NCBI GenBank assembly: GCA_027941995.1
Contig: CP115966.1
Coordinates: forward strand, 496,001-560,000
Reading direction: 5' to 3'
DNA from: Erythrobacteraceae bacterium WH01K
Lineage (GTDB): Bacteria > Pseudomonadota > Alphaproteobacteria > Sphingomonadales > Sphingomonadaceae
Length of the DNA: 64,000 nt
The notes under the pieces: generated by a model
The model's database searches: none
Told to the model about the DNA's origin: nothing
What the model saw: only the letters and a program-made list of their open reading frames with translations
In this document: positions 43,516-52,340 of the stretch, one piece after another
How positions within the stretch are numbered: the stretch's first letter is position 1
Layout: the number at the start of each line of letters is the position of its first letter
Translations under genes and position numbers: made by a program

Positions 43516-43552
43516 AAACCGATGTTGACACCGGTTACCACAACATCGGTTT
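43516..43552. promoter_or_regulatory. Operator 5 inside a large dyad between uxaA and uxaC
   Basis: The core 43526-43539 (TGACACCGGTTACC) is identical to operator 3. It is framed by perfect 12-base inverted arms, AAACCGATGTTG at 43516-43527 and CAACATCGGTTT at 43541-43552. The dyad lies 64 bases before uxaA and 45 before uxaC, so one site can control both. A second protein may bind the outer arms. Confidence 0.68.
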
Positions 43553-43596
43553 CGGAACAATCGGCATCGCAGCGTCTTGCCTGACGGAGAGAATGA

Positions 43597-44997
43597 ATGA
43601 CCCGCCCACTTCACCTGGATGACGACGGGCTCTTCCCGCCTGATCCGGGCGTCCGTCTGATCGCCCGCCAGCTCTATTCCGAAGTATCCGGTTTACCCAT
43701 CATATCGCCCCACGGGCATACCGATCCGGAATGGTTCGCGACCAACGAGCCTTTCGGCAATGCGTCCGAATTACTGCTGCATCCCGACCACTACCTTTTC
43801 CGGATGCTCTATTCGCAGGGCATTTCTCTCGAGGCCCTAGGCATTGGCGGCCGCGATGCCGACCCCCGCGAATCCTGGCGCTTGCTGGCAGAAAATTACC
43901 ATCTGTTTCGCGGTACGCCCTCGCGCATATGGCTAGATTGGGTCTTCGCCAAATCCTTCGGTATCGGGGTGCGTCTCGACGCAGAAACCGCGGACTTCTA
44001 TTTCGACACGATCTCGGAAGCCTTGCAGACCGAGCCTTTCCGTCCTCGCGCCCTGTTCGAGCGCTACGGCCTGGAAGTACTCGCCACGACCGAAAGCCCG
44101 ATAGATACGCTGGAGCACCACAGGGCAATCAGGGAGAGCGGTTGGGACGGGCGCGTCATTACCGCCTATCGTCCCGACCCTGTCGTCGATCCCCATTTCG
44201 AGGGTTTCGCGCAGAACCTTGCGACATTTGCCGAACTGACCGGCGAAGATACCCAAGGCTGGTCGGGCTATCTCGCTGCGCATCGCAAGCGGCGGGCATT
44301 CTTCAAGGAAATGGGCGCGACCTCGACCGACCACGGCCATCCGACCGCGACCACGGCCAACCTTTCCCCCGCAGATGCGGCCGCGCTGTTCGACACGGTG
44401 AAAAGCGGAAGGGCATCGCCAAAGGAAGCGGAAGTTTTCCGCGGCCAGATGCTGACGGAAATGGCGGCGATGAGCATCGACGATGGATTGGTGATGCAGA
44501 TTCACCCGGGCAGTTTCCGCAATCACAACAGGCTGTTGTTCAACAGTTTCGGTAGGGACAAGGGCGCCGATATCCCGACACGCACCGATTACGTGCACGC
44601 ATTGCAGCCGCTGCTCGACCGATTCGGCAACGAACCTGACTTTTCGATCATCCTGTTTACCCTGGACGAAAGCAGCTATGCGCGCGAACTCGCACCCTTG
44701 GCCGGACATTACCCCTGCCTCAAGCTGGGACCGGCCTGGTGGTTTCACGATAGCCCCGAAGGCATGCGCCGCTTCCGGTTGATGACGACGGAAACGGCGG
44801 GTTTCTACAACACCGTCGGCTTCAACGACGATACCCGCGCCTTCCTTTCGATACCGGCACGCCACGATGTCGCCCGCAGGATCGATTGCGGTTTCCTCGC
44901 CCAATTGGTGGCGGAACATCGGATCGAGGATTGGGAGGCCGCTGACGTCGCGCGCGATCTTGCGTATAATCTCGCCAAGCGGGCATACCGCCTGTGA
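43597..44997 (+). CDS. uxaC: Glucuronate/galacturonate isomerase
   Basis: A 466-residue protein, normal length for UxaC. Diagnostic stretches are RLIARQLYSEVSGLPIISPH (metal-binding HGHTDP follows), YLFRMLYSQGI, FRGTPSRIWLDWVFAKSFGI, YDTL-like TTESPIDTLEHHRAI, and ITAYRPDPVVDPHFEGF. The late QIHPGSFRNHNRLLF and GPAWWFHDSPEGMRRFR are also typical. It interconverts D-galacturonate and D-tagaturonate (or glucuronate and fructuronate) in the cytoplasm. The start 43597 lies after GGAGAG. Its end overlaps the reductase gene by four bases (GTGA at 44994). Confidence 0.94.
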   Translation: MTRPLHLDDDGLFPPDPGVRLIARQLYSEVSGLPIISPHGHTDPEWFATNEPFGNASELLLHPDHYLFRMLYSQGISLEALGIGGRDADPRESWRLLAENYHLFRGTPSRIWLDWVFAKSFGIGVRLDAETADFYFDTISEALQTEPFRPRALFERYGLEVLATTESPIDTLEHHRAIRESGWDGRVITAYRPDPVVDPHFEGFAQNLATFAELTGEDTQGWSGYLAAHRKRRAFFKEMGATSTDHGHPTATTANLSPADAAALFDTVKSGRASPKEAEVFRGQMLTEMAAMSIDDGLVMQIHPGSFRNHNRLLFNSFGRDKGADIPTRTDYVHALQPLLDRFGNEPDFSIILFTLDESSYARELAPLAGHYPCLKLGPAWWFHDSPEGMRRFRLMTTETAGFYNTVGFNDDTRAFLSIPARHDVARRIDCGFLAQLVAEHRIEDWEAADVARDLAYNLAKRAYRL

Positions 44998-46364
44998 GAT
45001 TGAACTCGCAAACGATCGCTCGTCTGCCCGCTGATATCGCGCGGTTCGCTTACGATCGAACCGGGCAGTCGATCGGCATCGTCCATTTCGGGATCGGAGC
45101 GTTCCATCGCGCGCACATGGCGAGCTACACCGATCTGGCGATGAACGCCGGAGAGCGTGACTGGATGATCAGCGGCGTCTCGCTGCGTTCTCGCTCCGTT
45201 GCAGAACGGCTTAATCCCCAAGAGGGTCTGTTTACGCTGACCGAGCGCGCGGGGGACAATGCTTCGACGCGGCTGGTCGGCTCCGTTGCAGAGGTTCTCT
45301 ATGCGCCGGACCAAGCAGACGAGGTGATTTCGCGCATCGCAGATCCCGCCTGCCAGATCGTGAGTTTCACGGTCACCGAGAAAGGCTATGCCCGACGCGA
45401 AGGCAATTTGCTTAATCTCCAACTGGCAGAGGCCAGCTTCTATCCGCTTCTGTCCAGCGCCCTGGAAAGACGCCGGAAGAAGGGATTACCCGGAGTAACC
45501 CTGCTTTCCTGCGATAATCTGCCTGACAATGGCCGCGTGCTTCGAACGCTCTTCGCACAGTGGCTGGCAGCGCGAAACCCGGACATGATAGAATGGTTTC
45601 AGGCGCATTGCAGCGTTCCCTCGACAATGATCGACCGGATCGTTCCGCGCACCGATGAACAGGACCTCGCATGGCTGGAAGGCCTGATCGGAATGCAGGA
45701 TCCCGGTGCCGTCTTCACGGAACGTTTTAGCCAATGGGTGATCGAGGACGATTTTGCAGGTCGGCGACCTGCCTGGGAAAATCATGGCGCACAACTTGTC
45801 GAGGACGTGAGATCTTACGAAACCGCCAAACTGCGGATGCTCAATGGTGCTCATTCGATGATTGCATATTGCGGTTTGCAGGCAGGGTACGAATTTGTTC
45901 ATGAAGCCGTCGCGGACCCGATACTGCGCCGGAAGGCCGAACGCCTGATGCGCGAGGAAGCCTTGCCAACCATCTCTCCGGCAGAGGGGCAGGATCTCGA
46001 AGCATATGCCGACACCCTGATGGAACGATTTGCCGATCCTGCCTTGCGTCACCGGCTGTCTCAGATTGCGATGGATGGCACCCAGAAGATACCGCAAAGA
46101 TGGCTCGATACGTTGGTCGATCTTGAAGAGGCGGGTGGTGTTCCGGAAGCGATCCCGACGGGAATTGATGCCTGGCTGTGGCATATCGAAGACAGGCGGT
46201 TCGTCGACGATCCAAGGAAGGTCGAATTGCACGAGGCGCTGTTGCAAGACGGACGTGAGGCGGTGCTTTCCCTATGCTTTCTGGGTCACAATGCGAATGC
46301 CGCCATCTGGCCAGGCTATACCGAACTGTTGCCTCGCCTGGTCATGCTGACAGACGGAAGATAG
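44994..46364 (+). CDS. Mannitol dehydrogenase family reductase, UxaB/UxuB-like
   Basis: The 456-residue protein starts at a GTG overlapping the uxaC stop. It shows the polyol-specific long-chain dehydrogenase pattern: SIGIVHFGIGAFHRAHMASY with the Rossmann motif, then GDRDW-like GERDWMISGVSLRS, VSFTVTEKGYARR, LLSCDNLPDNGRVLRTL, and the catalytic KLRMLNGAHSMIAYCGL. The family includes tagaturonate reductase, fructuronate reductase and mannitol dehydrogenase. Coupling to uxaC and uxaA in a galacturonate locus favours tagaturonate to altronate (UxaB role). Sequence features alone do not separate UxaB from UxuB, so the symbol is left open. Confidence 0.88.
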   Translation: MRLNSQTIARLPADIARFAYDRTGQSIGIVHFGIGAFHRAHMASYTDLAMNAGERDWMISGVSLRSRSVAERLNPQEGLFTLTERAGDNASTRLVGSVAEVLYAPDQADEVISRIADPACQIVSFTVTEKGYARREGNLLNLQLAEASFYPLLSSALERRRKKGLPGVTLLSCDNLPDNGRVLRTLFAQWLAARNPDMIEWFQAHCSVPSTMIDRIVPRTDEQDLAWLEGLIGMQDPGAVFTERFSQWVIEDDFAGRRPAWENHGAQLVEDVRSYETAKLRMLNGAHSMIAYCGLQAGYEFVHEAVADPILRRKAERLMREEALPTISPAEGQDLEAYADTLMERFADPALRHRLSQIAMDGTQKIPQRWLDTLVDLEEAGGVPEAIPTGIDAWLWHIEDRRFVDDPRKVELHEALLQDGREAVLSLCFLGHNANAAIWPGYTELLPRLVMLTDGR

Positions 46365-46509
46365 TGTTAGGACCGGAGCATTTCGATCATGAGGAACTGG
46401 CAAACGCACTTGATCCGGGATCGCTTGATTTCCTGCCATACACGGCGCTGCCCACGTCATGACCAGCGCCGGGGGACAATTTAGGGCAGATGAGTTCTTC
46501 TCTCCGCCG

Positions 46510-46614
46510 TCAAACGCGAACGGGCAACTTGCTCGAGGCCTTCATCTCCTTGAGCGACAGGTTTGACCGGATGCTGGTGACACCGGGCAGTCGCCGCATC
46601 GTGCTGTGAGCAGC
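46510..46614 (-). pseudogene. C-terminal fragment of an Lrp/AsnC-family regulator
   Basis: On the minus strand the last residues read MRRLPGVTSIRSNLSLKEMK followed by ASSKLPVRV. This is the end of the Lrp/AsnC ligand-binding (RAM) domain, where the LPGVxxxRS and lkExK pattern is standard. No HTH or remainder of the domain precedes it; an in-frame stop lies at 46615-46617. It is a fragment, one of three gene remnants in 46365-47587. Confidence 0.6.
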
Positions 46615-46706
46615 TCAGTTGAACGAAGGCCATGACGCCGAGCCCAAGCTCCCGTCGACAGTGTTAAACTCCCCTCAATCAATCGATCCAACCGAAAGGC
46701 CCTTGC

Positions 46707-47033
46707 ATGAGAGCTGGCCTGTTCGAGAGATCCCAAGAAGCGCCAACGGTCGTGAACGTGCCGGATCCGTCGCCGGGCCCGGATGGTGTCGTCCTCAAGG
46801 TCGAGGCGACTGGCGCCTGCCGCAGCGACTGGCATGGTTGGATGGAGTACAATAGCGACATCGACCTCCCGAACATCCCCGGCCATGAGCTGGCGGATGT
46901 GATCGAGATGGCCGGGAAGAACGTAAAGAACTGGAAGGTCGGCGAAGGGGTCGGCATCGACGCTGCACCGGAAGCATTGACGAATATGGACAAATTCCAG
47001 TCCGTCGGCGCGACCGTGATAACGAGCTTCTGA
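46707..47033 (+). pseudogene. Zinc alcohol dehydrogenase with large internal deletion
   Basis: The first 83 or so residues are a normal zinc-ADH N-terminus: MRAGLFERSQEAPTVVNVPD, VLKVEATGACRSDWHGWMEY with the zinc cysteine, and LPNIPGHELADVIEMAGKNV. The next residues jump in frame to the very C-terminus of the family (APEALTNMDKFQSVGATVITSF). The whole cofactor-binding domain, about 240 residues, is missing. At 108 residues the product cannot be an active enzyme. In-frame joining suggests recombination rather than decay by point mutation, and short-repeat-mediated deletion is possible. Confidence 0.75.
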
Positions 47034-47088
47034 GCCACGGACCTCTCTCGTTTAGGGGAACTCCGAGTCCTGTTTCGACATCAAGCGC

Positions 47089-47262
47089 ATGTTTTGCGAG
47101 GATAGCCATGTGACCGTCCATGCCCATTGGACGCAAAACAAGGACGATCGCGGCTCGGCGGTCATGGACATTTTTTGTCTGGAAGACGGTCGTATCGTGG
47201 AGCACCGGGATGTTATCCAGCCCATCCCCGAGGACATCGCACACGACAACATGATGTTCTGA
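47089..47262 (+). pseudogene. C-terminal fragment of a SnoaL-like (NTF2-fold) protein
   Basis: The 57-residue frame reads MFCEDSHVTVHAHWTQNKDD, then RGSAVMDIFCLEDGRIVEHR and DVIQPIPEDIAHDNMMF. The pattern (HxHW, G-A-V-x-D-I-F, L-x-D-G-R-I-V-E-H-x-D-V-I-Q) is that of the C-terminal half of SnoaL-like or nuclear-transport-factor-2 family proteins. The N-terminal half is absent; an in-frame stop lies at 47052-47054. It is probably a remnant, as are its two neighbours. Nothing else protein-like is seen until 47588. Confidence 0.65.
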
Positions 47263-47587
47263 GCGACATAAAAGACCGCCTTGATCGGCGGTAATCTGGC
47301 GTCGGCCCTGATCCGAGGCTTGATCGCCGTTGGCGGGAAGGGTCGCCGGGCGATTGAGCTCGCCATTCCCTTCCCCGCAACATCTTCCTCGCACCTCGGG
47401 CAATTTACCGATGACCGTTATGCACTTCTAATTGGTTCGGGCCGACTTCGACGGTCAGGCAGGGTTTGCAGAACCTATCATTTCCGCACTGGATGCGCGG
47501 CATTTTCCCAGAGCGTCTTCGCAACCTCTCTCACCACGTCTCCCGAGCGAGCTTGCCCGTTCGTGGTGCCGGCTCTATCCGGGAGGG

Positions 47588-48625
47588 ATGGGAGTGGAGG
47601 TGAAGAAGGCGCGGCGGGTTACCTCGATCGATGTCGCCGAGGCTGCTGGTGTGAGCCAGTCGACCGTCAGCCGTGCGCTGTCCGGATGCGACAGCATTAC
47701 GGAGGCGACGCGCAGCCGCGTGATCGAGGCCGCGCGCAAGCTCCAGTACCGCGTCAACGAACATGCAGCGCGCCTGCGCCGCGGCAGCACCGGCACGCTG
47801 GCCGTAATCGTGATCGGCCGGGCGGGCGCTGCGCCGGGCGCGATCAATCCGTTCCATTACAAACTGCTGGGCGCGGTCTGCGCAGAAGCTTCGGCACGCG
47901 GGCTCGATGCGCTCGTCTCGTTCCAGTGCGACCCCGCGCAGTTCTACCATGACTATATCGAGAGCGGGCAGGCCGACGGAATCATCCTGATCGGGACGAC
48001 GGTGAACACGCCTGCCTGGGATTTCCACGCCCCGCTGCTGGAACGGGCGAACGTGTCGAGCTGGGCCTCGCCGTTCGACAAGGAAGTGGAAATCCGGTCC
48101 GACAATGCAAGCGCTGCCCGTATTGCGGTGGAGCGGCTCGTGCGCGCGAGGCACCGTTCCGTCACCTTCGTCGGCCAGCCCACGGGCGACCAGCCCCAGT
48201 TCGGCGAGCGGTATCGCGGCATGGTCGCGGCGGCGGAAGAAGCGGGGCTTGCCCATGACTGTATCGTGCCGCCCAACAATGCCACGCGGGCAGAGGAAGG
48301 ACGCGCCGCGATCCAGGCGCTCATGGCCTCCGGCAAGCCGATGGATGCCCTGTTCTTCGCCTGCGACGCGCAGGCGCTGGGCGGTCTCGGCGCGTTGGCA
48401 GAGGCCGGGTGCGACGTGCCCGGGGCTGTCGGCGTCATCGGTTTTGATGGAGTGGAGGGCGGGGCGCACAGCAACCCGCCGCTCACCACGATAGAACCGG
48501 ATTTCGCGCAGGCCGCCCGCCTGCTGGTCGAACGCAGCCTGTCGGGCGAGGAGCCTCAAGAGGGCGAGGGCGAGACGGCCCGCGCACCGGTCCGCCTGGT
48601 GGAACGGGCCAGCGTTTCGCGCTGA
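47588..48625 (+). CDS. LacI-family transcriptional regulator
   Basis: ATG 47588, preceded by GGGAGGG, is chosen; the upstream part of the long ORF is not protein-like. The 345-residue product has the HTH TSIDVAEAAGVSQSTVSRAL (residues 12-31), the hinge YRVNEHAARLRRG, and a type 1 periplasmic-binding fold with ADGIILIGTT, HRSVTFVGQPTGD, and MDALFFACDAQALGG and VIGFDGVEGG near the end. It is not closely similar in HTH to the regulator at 26633. GC is higher, as in the core chromosome. The target genes are not obvious; no copy of the ACCGGT operator was noticed next to it. Confidence 0.87.
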   Translation: MGVEVKKARRVTSIDVAEAAGVSQSTVSRALSGCDSITEATRSRVIEAARKLQYRVNEHAARLRRGSTGTLAVIVIGRAGAAPGAINPFHYKLLGAVCAEASARGLDALVSFQCDPAQFYHDYIESGQADGIILIGTTVNTPAWDFHAPLLERANVSSWASPFDKEVEIRSDNASAARIAVERLVRARHRSVTFVGQPTGDQPQFGERYRGMVAAAEEAGLAHDCIVPPNNATRAEEGRAAIQALMASGKPMDALFFACDAQALGGLGALAEAGCDVPGAVGVIGFDGVEGGAHSNPPLTTIEPDFAQAARLLVERSLSGEEPQEGEGETARAPVRLVERASVSR

Positions 48626-48655
48626 AGCGCGCGGGATTTCGCCGCCTGCCCGTGC

Positions 48656-50194
48656 CTAGCTGACCTGTCTTTCCTGCCCTTCCCAGTAGGGCGCGCGCAG
48701 TTCCCGGCGCAGGATCTTGCCCGACGGATTGCGCGGCAGGGCCTCGATGAAATCGACCGATTTGGGGCATTTGAAGCCCGCGATGCGCTCTTTCGCATAG
48801 GCAATCACGCCGTCCTGGTCGAGCGAGCATCCCGGTTTTGCGACCACCACGGCCTTCACAGCCTCGCCCCATTTTTCGTCCGGCACGCCGATCACGGCGA
48901 CATCGGCAATATCGTCATGCCCGTAGAGCGCGCTTTCGACCTCGGCCGGATAGACGTTCTCCCCGCCGGTGATGATCATGTCCTTGATCCGGTCCTGGAT
49001 GAAGAGATAGCCGTCCTCGTCCAGTATGCCGGCATCGCCCGTCAGCAGCCAGCCGTCCTCGGTCAGCGTCTTCGCGGTCTCTTCCGGCCGGTTCCAGTAT
49101 TCGATCATCACGCAGTCGCTGCGGATGGCGACCTCGCCGATTTCGCCGGCGGGCAGGCGCCCGCGCTTTTCATCGAAAATGGCGATTTCGACGCCCGGCA
49201 GCGGCTTGCCTGCGCTGCGCATCTTGTCCTCGCGCCCCGGCCGGTGGTCTTCCGGGGCCAGGCTGACGACCGTCCCCCAGGTTTCGGTCATCCCGTAGAG
49301 CTGGGCGAATTCGCAGCCCAGCCGATCGACCCCTTCCTTCAGCAGGTCGAGCGGGATGGGGGACGCACCGTAGGTCAGCCCCTTCACGCTGGAGAAGTCG
49401 GCGTCCTCCGCATCCGGATGGGCCAGCATGATCCGCAGCGCCGCCGGGACCAGGAATATCCATTTCACCTTGTGCCTGCGAATATCGGCGATGGTGAGCG
49501 CCGGGTCGAATTCGGCATGCAGGATCAGCTCTGTCCCCGCCTGCGCGGCGTTCATTGCCGATCCCAGCCCGGCGATATGGCCATAGGGCATGGCAAGGAT
49601 CATCGTGTCGCCGGGTTCGGCGCAGTACCAGTAGATGCCTTCGCGCTGCAGCACGGGCCTGAGATTGGTGCCGTTCCAGTGGCTAAGGACGACGCCCTTG
49701 GGCCGCCCCGTCGTGCCGGACGTATAGAGCTGCACCACCGGATCGTCGCGGGTGACGTCTGCCGTGACGGGGGCATCGGACTGGCTGTCCCGCCACTGCG
49801 CGAATTCCTCGCCCATCGCGATCTTGCGGCCTGCGAAGGACACGCCGGAAAATTCATCTTCCACGAACAGGACGGGGGCGGTGCTGTCTTCCAGGATCCA
49901 GGCGACCTCTGCCGGGGCGAGGCGCCAGATGACCGGCACGATGACGAAACCGCCCCGGGCCGCCCCCAGCGTCAGTTCCACCGCCTGGTCCGAATTCTTG
50001 CCCAGATACGCGACCCGGTCGCCCTTCTGCAGGCCCATCGCGGCAAGGCCATTCGCGATCTGCGTCGCCCGCCGGTCATACTCGGCGAAGGTGGTCACCC
50101 GCTCGCCGAACCGCAGGGCCGGGGCATCGGGCTGCGTCTGCGCGTGATGGGACAGTGCGTCTCCGAACGTGTCGTGGTTGATTGCCTCGGTCAT
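48656..50194 (-). CDS. AMP-dependent acyl-CoA synthetase/ligase
   Basis: The 512-residue protein has the ANL superfamily motifs: LYTSGTTGRPKGVVLSH (P-loop, about 165-181), YGMTETWG, GDAGILDEDGYLFIQDR, KDMIITGGENVYPAEVE and the catalytic lysine in NPSGKILRREL. It activates a carboxylic acid as acyl-AMP and then acyl-CoA in the cytoplasm. Ordering of residues and length fit medium- or long-chain acyl-CoA ligases of the FadD3/FadD-like group, but the substrate cannot be told. It is convergent with the LacI gene and divergent from the lipid kinase gene. Confidence 0.9.
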   Translation of the reverse strand: MTEAINHDTFGDALSHHAQTQPDAPALRFGERVTTFAEYDRRATQIANGLAAMGLQKGDRVAYLGKNSDQAVELTLGAARGGFVIVPVIWRLAPAEVAWILEDSTAPVLFVEDEFSGVSFAGRKIAMGEEFAQWRDSQSDAPVTADVTRDDPVVQLYTSGTTGRPKGVVLSHWNGTNLRPVLQREGIYWYCAEPGDTMILAMPYGHIAGLGSAMNAAQAGTELILHAEFDPALTIADIRRHKVKWIFLVPAALRIMLAHPDAEDADFSSVKGLTYGASPIPLDLLKEGVDRLGCEFAQLYGMTETWGTVVSLAPEDHRPGREDKMRSAGKPLPGVEIAIFDEKRGRLPAGEIGEVAIRSDCVMIEYWNRPEETAKTLTEDGWLLTGDAGILDEDGYLFIQDRIKDMIITGGENVYPAEVESALYGHDDIADVAVIGVPDEKWGEAVKAVVVAKPGCSLDQDGVIAYAKERIAGFKCPKSVDFIEALPRNPSGKILRRELRAPYWEGQERQVS

Positions 50195-50360
50195 CGATCT
50201 CTCTCCAGCGGTCCGGTGCGAATCGCCCGGATCTCGTCTTGCGTGCGAGAGTGTCTGCCTTCGCCGCCTGCGTAAAGCGTTGCTGCAAATCGACCTTCAA
50301 GGGCTGCCAGCGGACTGCCTTTAGGCGGTCATCGGTGACATCGGCCATGCAAAGGCTGGC

Positions 50361-51395
50361 ATGGACGCGCCTAATGCGCTTATGCGGGCAGCAACCATGG
50401 CCGACCCAGCGCGACCCGATACGAACAAGAGGCTCAGTGCAGAGCCCGGACTGCCCGTGACCGGCGTGCTGTACAATCCGCGCAGCCACCGCAATCGCGG
50501 GAACGAGCCGCGCGAACTCGATTACCCGGTCATCCGCGTGGAGCAGCCGCAGCGCCGCCGCGACCTGAAGGCGGCGATGCAGCGCTTCGTCGACAGCGGG
50601 GTGGAACTGCTGGTCATCAATGGCGGCGACGGGACGGTGCGCGATGCGCTGACCGGCGGCAACATGGTGTTCGGCGACGACTGGCCCGCCCTTGCCGTCC
50701 TTCCCCGGGGCAAGACCAATGCGCTGACCATCGATCTCGACATGCCGCGAAGCTGGTCGCTGGAGGAAGCGATCCTGGCCCACCGCGACGGGCGCAACCT
50801 GAAACGCCGGCCCCTGGTGCTGGAGCCGATGGGCGAGACGGACGATCCGCTGGTCCGCCTCGGCTTCATCCTTGGCGCAGGCGCATTCGTCGCGGCGATC
50901 GACAGCGGGCAGGGCGCACACCGGCTGGGCGCATTCGAAGGGCTGGCCGTGGGCGCGACTGCGACCTGGGGTTTTCTTCAGATGCTGTTCGGGTCGGACC
51001 GCAATCCGTGGAAACGGGGCGCGCCGATGGATGTGAAGCTGGGGCCGGACCTCGAACCGCTGCCGCACAGCCGCCATGGCGAGCCATCACGCCGCAGCGC
51101 GCTGTTCGCCTCTACCCTGCAGCGTTTCCCGGCCGGGCTGGACCCGTTCAGCGAATTGCCCGGCCCGATCCGCGTCTTCGCCGTCGACCGGTTCCTGCGC
51201 CGCTTCGCATTCCAGCTGCCCCCGATCCTGAAGGGCTGGCGGCCGGACTGGATGGCGGAAGCGGGGCTGCACCGGGCCAGCACCGACCGCATCGACCTCG
51301 ACCTTGGCGACGGCTTCATCCTGGACGGGGAGCGTTTCGATCCCGGGCGCTATTGCGTGACGCCCGGCCCGGAACTGACCTTCGTGGTTCCGTGA
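50361..51395 (+). CDS. Diacylglycerol kinase catalytic-domain protein
   Basis: The protein has the lipid-kinase nucleotide motif VINGGDGTVRDAL (about 93-105) and LPRGKTNALTIDLDMPRSW after it, with a C-terminal beta-sandwich ending in TPGPELTFV. VLYNPRSHRNRG at the start corresponds to the family's NPxS motif. Such enzymes phosphorylate diacylglycerol or other lipids. The start could be ATG 50361 or 50397. The following gene (14 bases after the stop) may be its partner. Its lipid is unknown. Confidence 0.83.
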   Translation: MDAPNALMRAATMADPARPDTNKRLSAEPGLPVTGVLYNPRSHRNRGNEPRELDYPVIRVEQPQRRRDLKAAMQRFVDSGVELLVINGGDGTVRDALTGGNMVFGDDWPALAVLPRGKTNALTIDLDMPRSWSLEEAILAHRDGRNLKRRPLVLEPMGETDDPLVRLGFILGAGAFVAAIDSGQGAHRLGAFEGLAVGATATWGFLQMLFGSDRNPWKRGAPMDVKLGPDLEPLPHSRHGEPSRRSALFASTLQRFPAGLDPFSELPGPIRVFAVDRFLRRFAFQLPPILKGWRPDWMAEAGLHRASTDRIDLDLGDGFILDGERFDPGRYCVTPGPELTFVVP

Positions 51396-51408
51396 CGGCA
51401 GCCGGGCG

Positions 51409-52314
51409 ATGACGGGCAGCCTGCAAGAGCGCATCGCCGGGGCAGCGGCGCGGGATGTCCGGCCCGAAGTGGCGGCGTTTGCAAAGGCTCTGGCGCAGGA
51501 GACGGGCGCGGTCGCCGCGCTTTTCTACGGCTCCAACCTCAGGACGGGATCGCTCGACGGAGTGCTCGATTTCTACCTGCTGCACGAAGGGCCTCAGCGC
51601 GAACGCATCTGGCCGCGCGTCAGCTATCACGAAAGCCCCGCGCGCGAGGACATGCTGCGCGCCAAGGCGGCGACGATGAGCATGGGGCAATTCGCGAAGG
51701 CTGCCCGCGGGGACAGCCGCGACACCACGATCTGGGCGCGCTTCGTCCAGCCCAGTGCGCTGGTCTGGGCCCGCGAAGATGCCGCGCGCGACGCGGTGCT
51801 TCTGGCGCTGGCCGATGCCGCCCGCACCGCGGCGCGGCTGGCGGCGGCGCTGGGTCCGCGCAGCGGACAGGCCGCCGATTTCTGGCGCGCCCTGTTCAAG
51901 GCGACCTATACGGCGGAATTCCGGGTCGAGAAGGCGGGGCGGGAGGATTCCATCCTCTCGGTCAACGCAGCCCATTTCGACGGCCTGCTGCCGGCGGCAT
52001 GGATTGCGGACGGCCTCGCCTTCGAGCAGGTCGGCGGCACGCTCGCCCCGCGTTTCGCGGCGGGCGAGCGCCAGCGTATCCTGCGCTGGTGGGCAAAGCG
52101 GCAACGGCTAGGCAAGGCGCTCAACATCGTCCGGCTTGGAAAAGCGACGACGACCTTCGAAGGAGCCGCAAAATACGGCGCATGGAAGGTCGAGCGACAC
52201 ACCGGCGTGGCGCTGGAAGTAACGCCCTTTGCCGAAAAATACCCGCTACTGGCCGCGCCCGGCGCGCTCATCCGAGTGTTGCGGGCAAAGCGCGCCGCCA
52301 ATCGCGACCTTTGA
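51409..52314 (+). CDS. Possible Tam41-like nucleotidyltransferase, unknown function
   Basis: This 301-residue protein has one striking motif near the N-terminus, ALFYGSNLRTGSLDGVLDFY, with a GS and an acidic pair spaced as in Tam41-type phosphatidate cytidylyltransferases and other nucleotidyltransferases. Later parts are helical and alanine-rich, with FWRALFKATYTAEFRVEKAG (residues about 158-180) and KALNIVRLGKATTTFEGAAK. No membrane helix is evident. It follows the diacylglycerol kinase gene by 13 bases. A kinase that makes phosphatidate and a transferase that uses it would make sense together, but this is inference; family membership needs a structural comparison. Confidence 0.6.
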   Translation: MTGSLQERIAGAAARDVRPEVAAFAKALAQETGAVAALFYGSNLRTGSLDGVLDFYLLHEGPQRERIWPRVSYHESPAREDMLRAKAATMSMGQFAKAARGDSRDTTIWARFVQPSALVWAREDAARDAVLLALADAARTAARLAAALGPRSGQAADFWRALFKATYTAEFRVEKAGREDSILSVNAAHFDGLLPAAWIADGLAFEQVGGTLAPRFAAGERQRILRWWAKRQRLGKALNIVRLGKATTTFEGAAKYGAWKVERHTGVALEVTPFAEKYPLLAAPGALIRVLRAKRAANRDL

Positions 52315-52340
52315 AGTTCGGGTGTGCGTCCGGATGACCG

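Noticed and set aside
48917..50275. 452-codon plus-strand frame opposite the acyl-CoA ligase
   Set aside because: It lacks any domain and is the antisense shadow of a convincing ANL-family enzyme.
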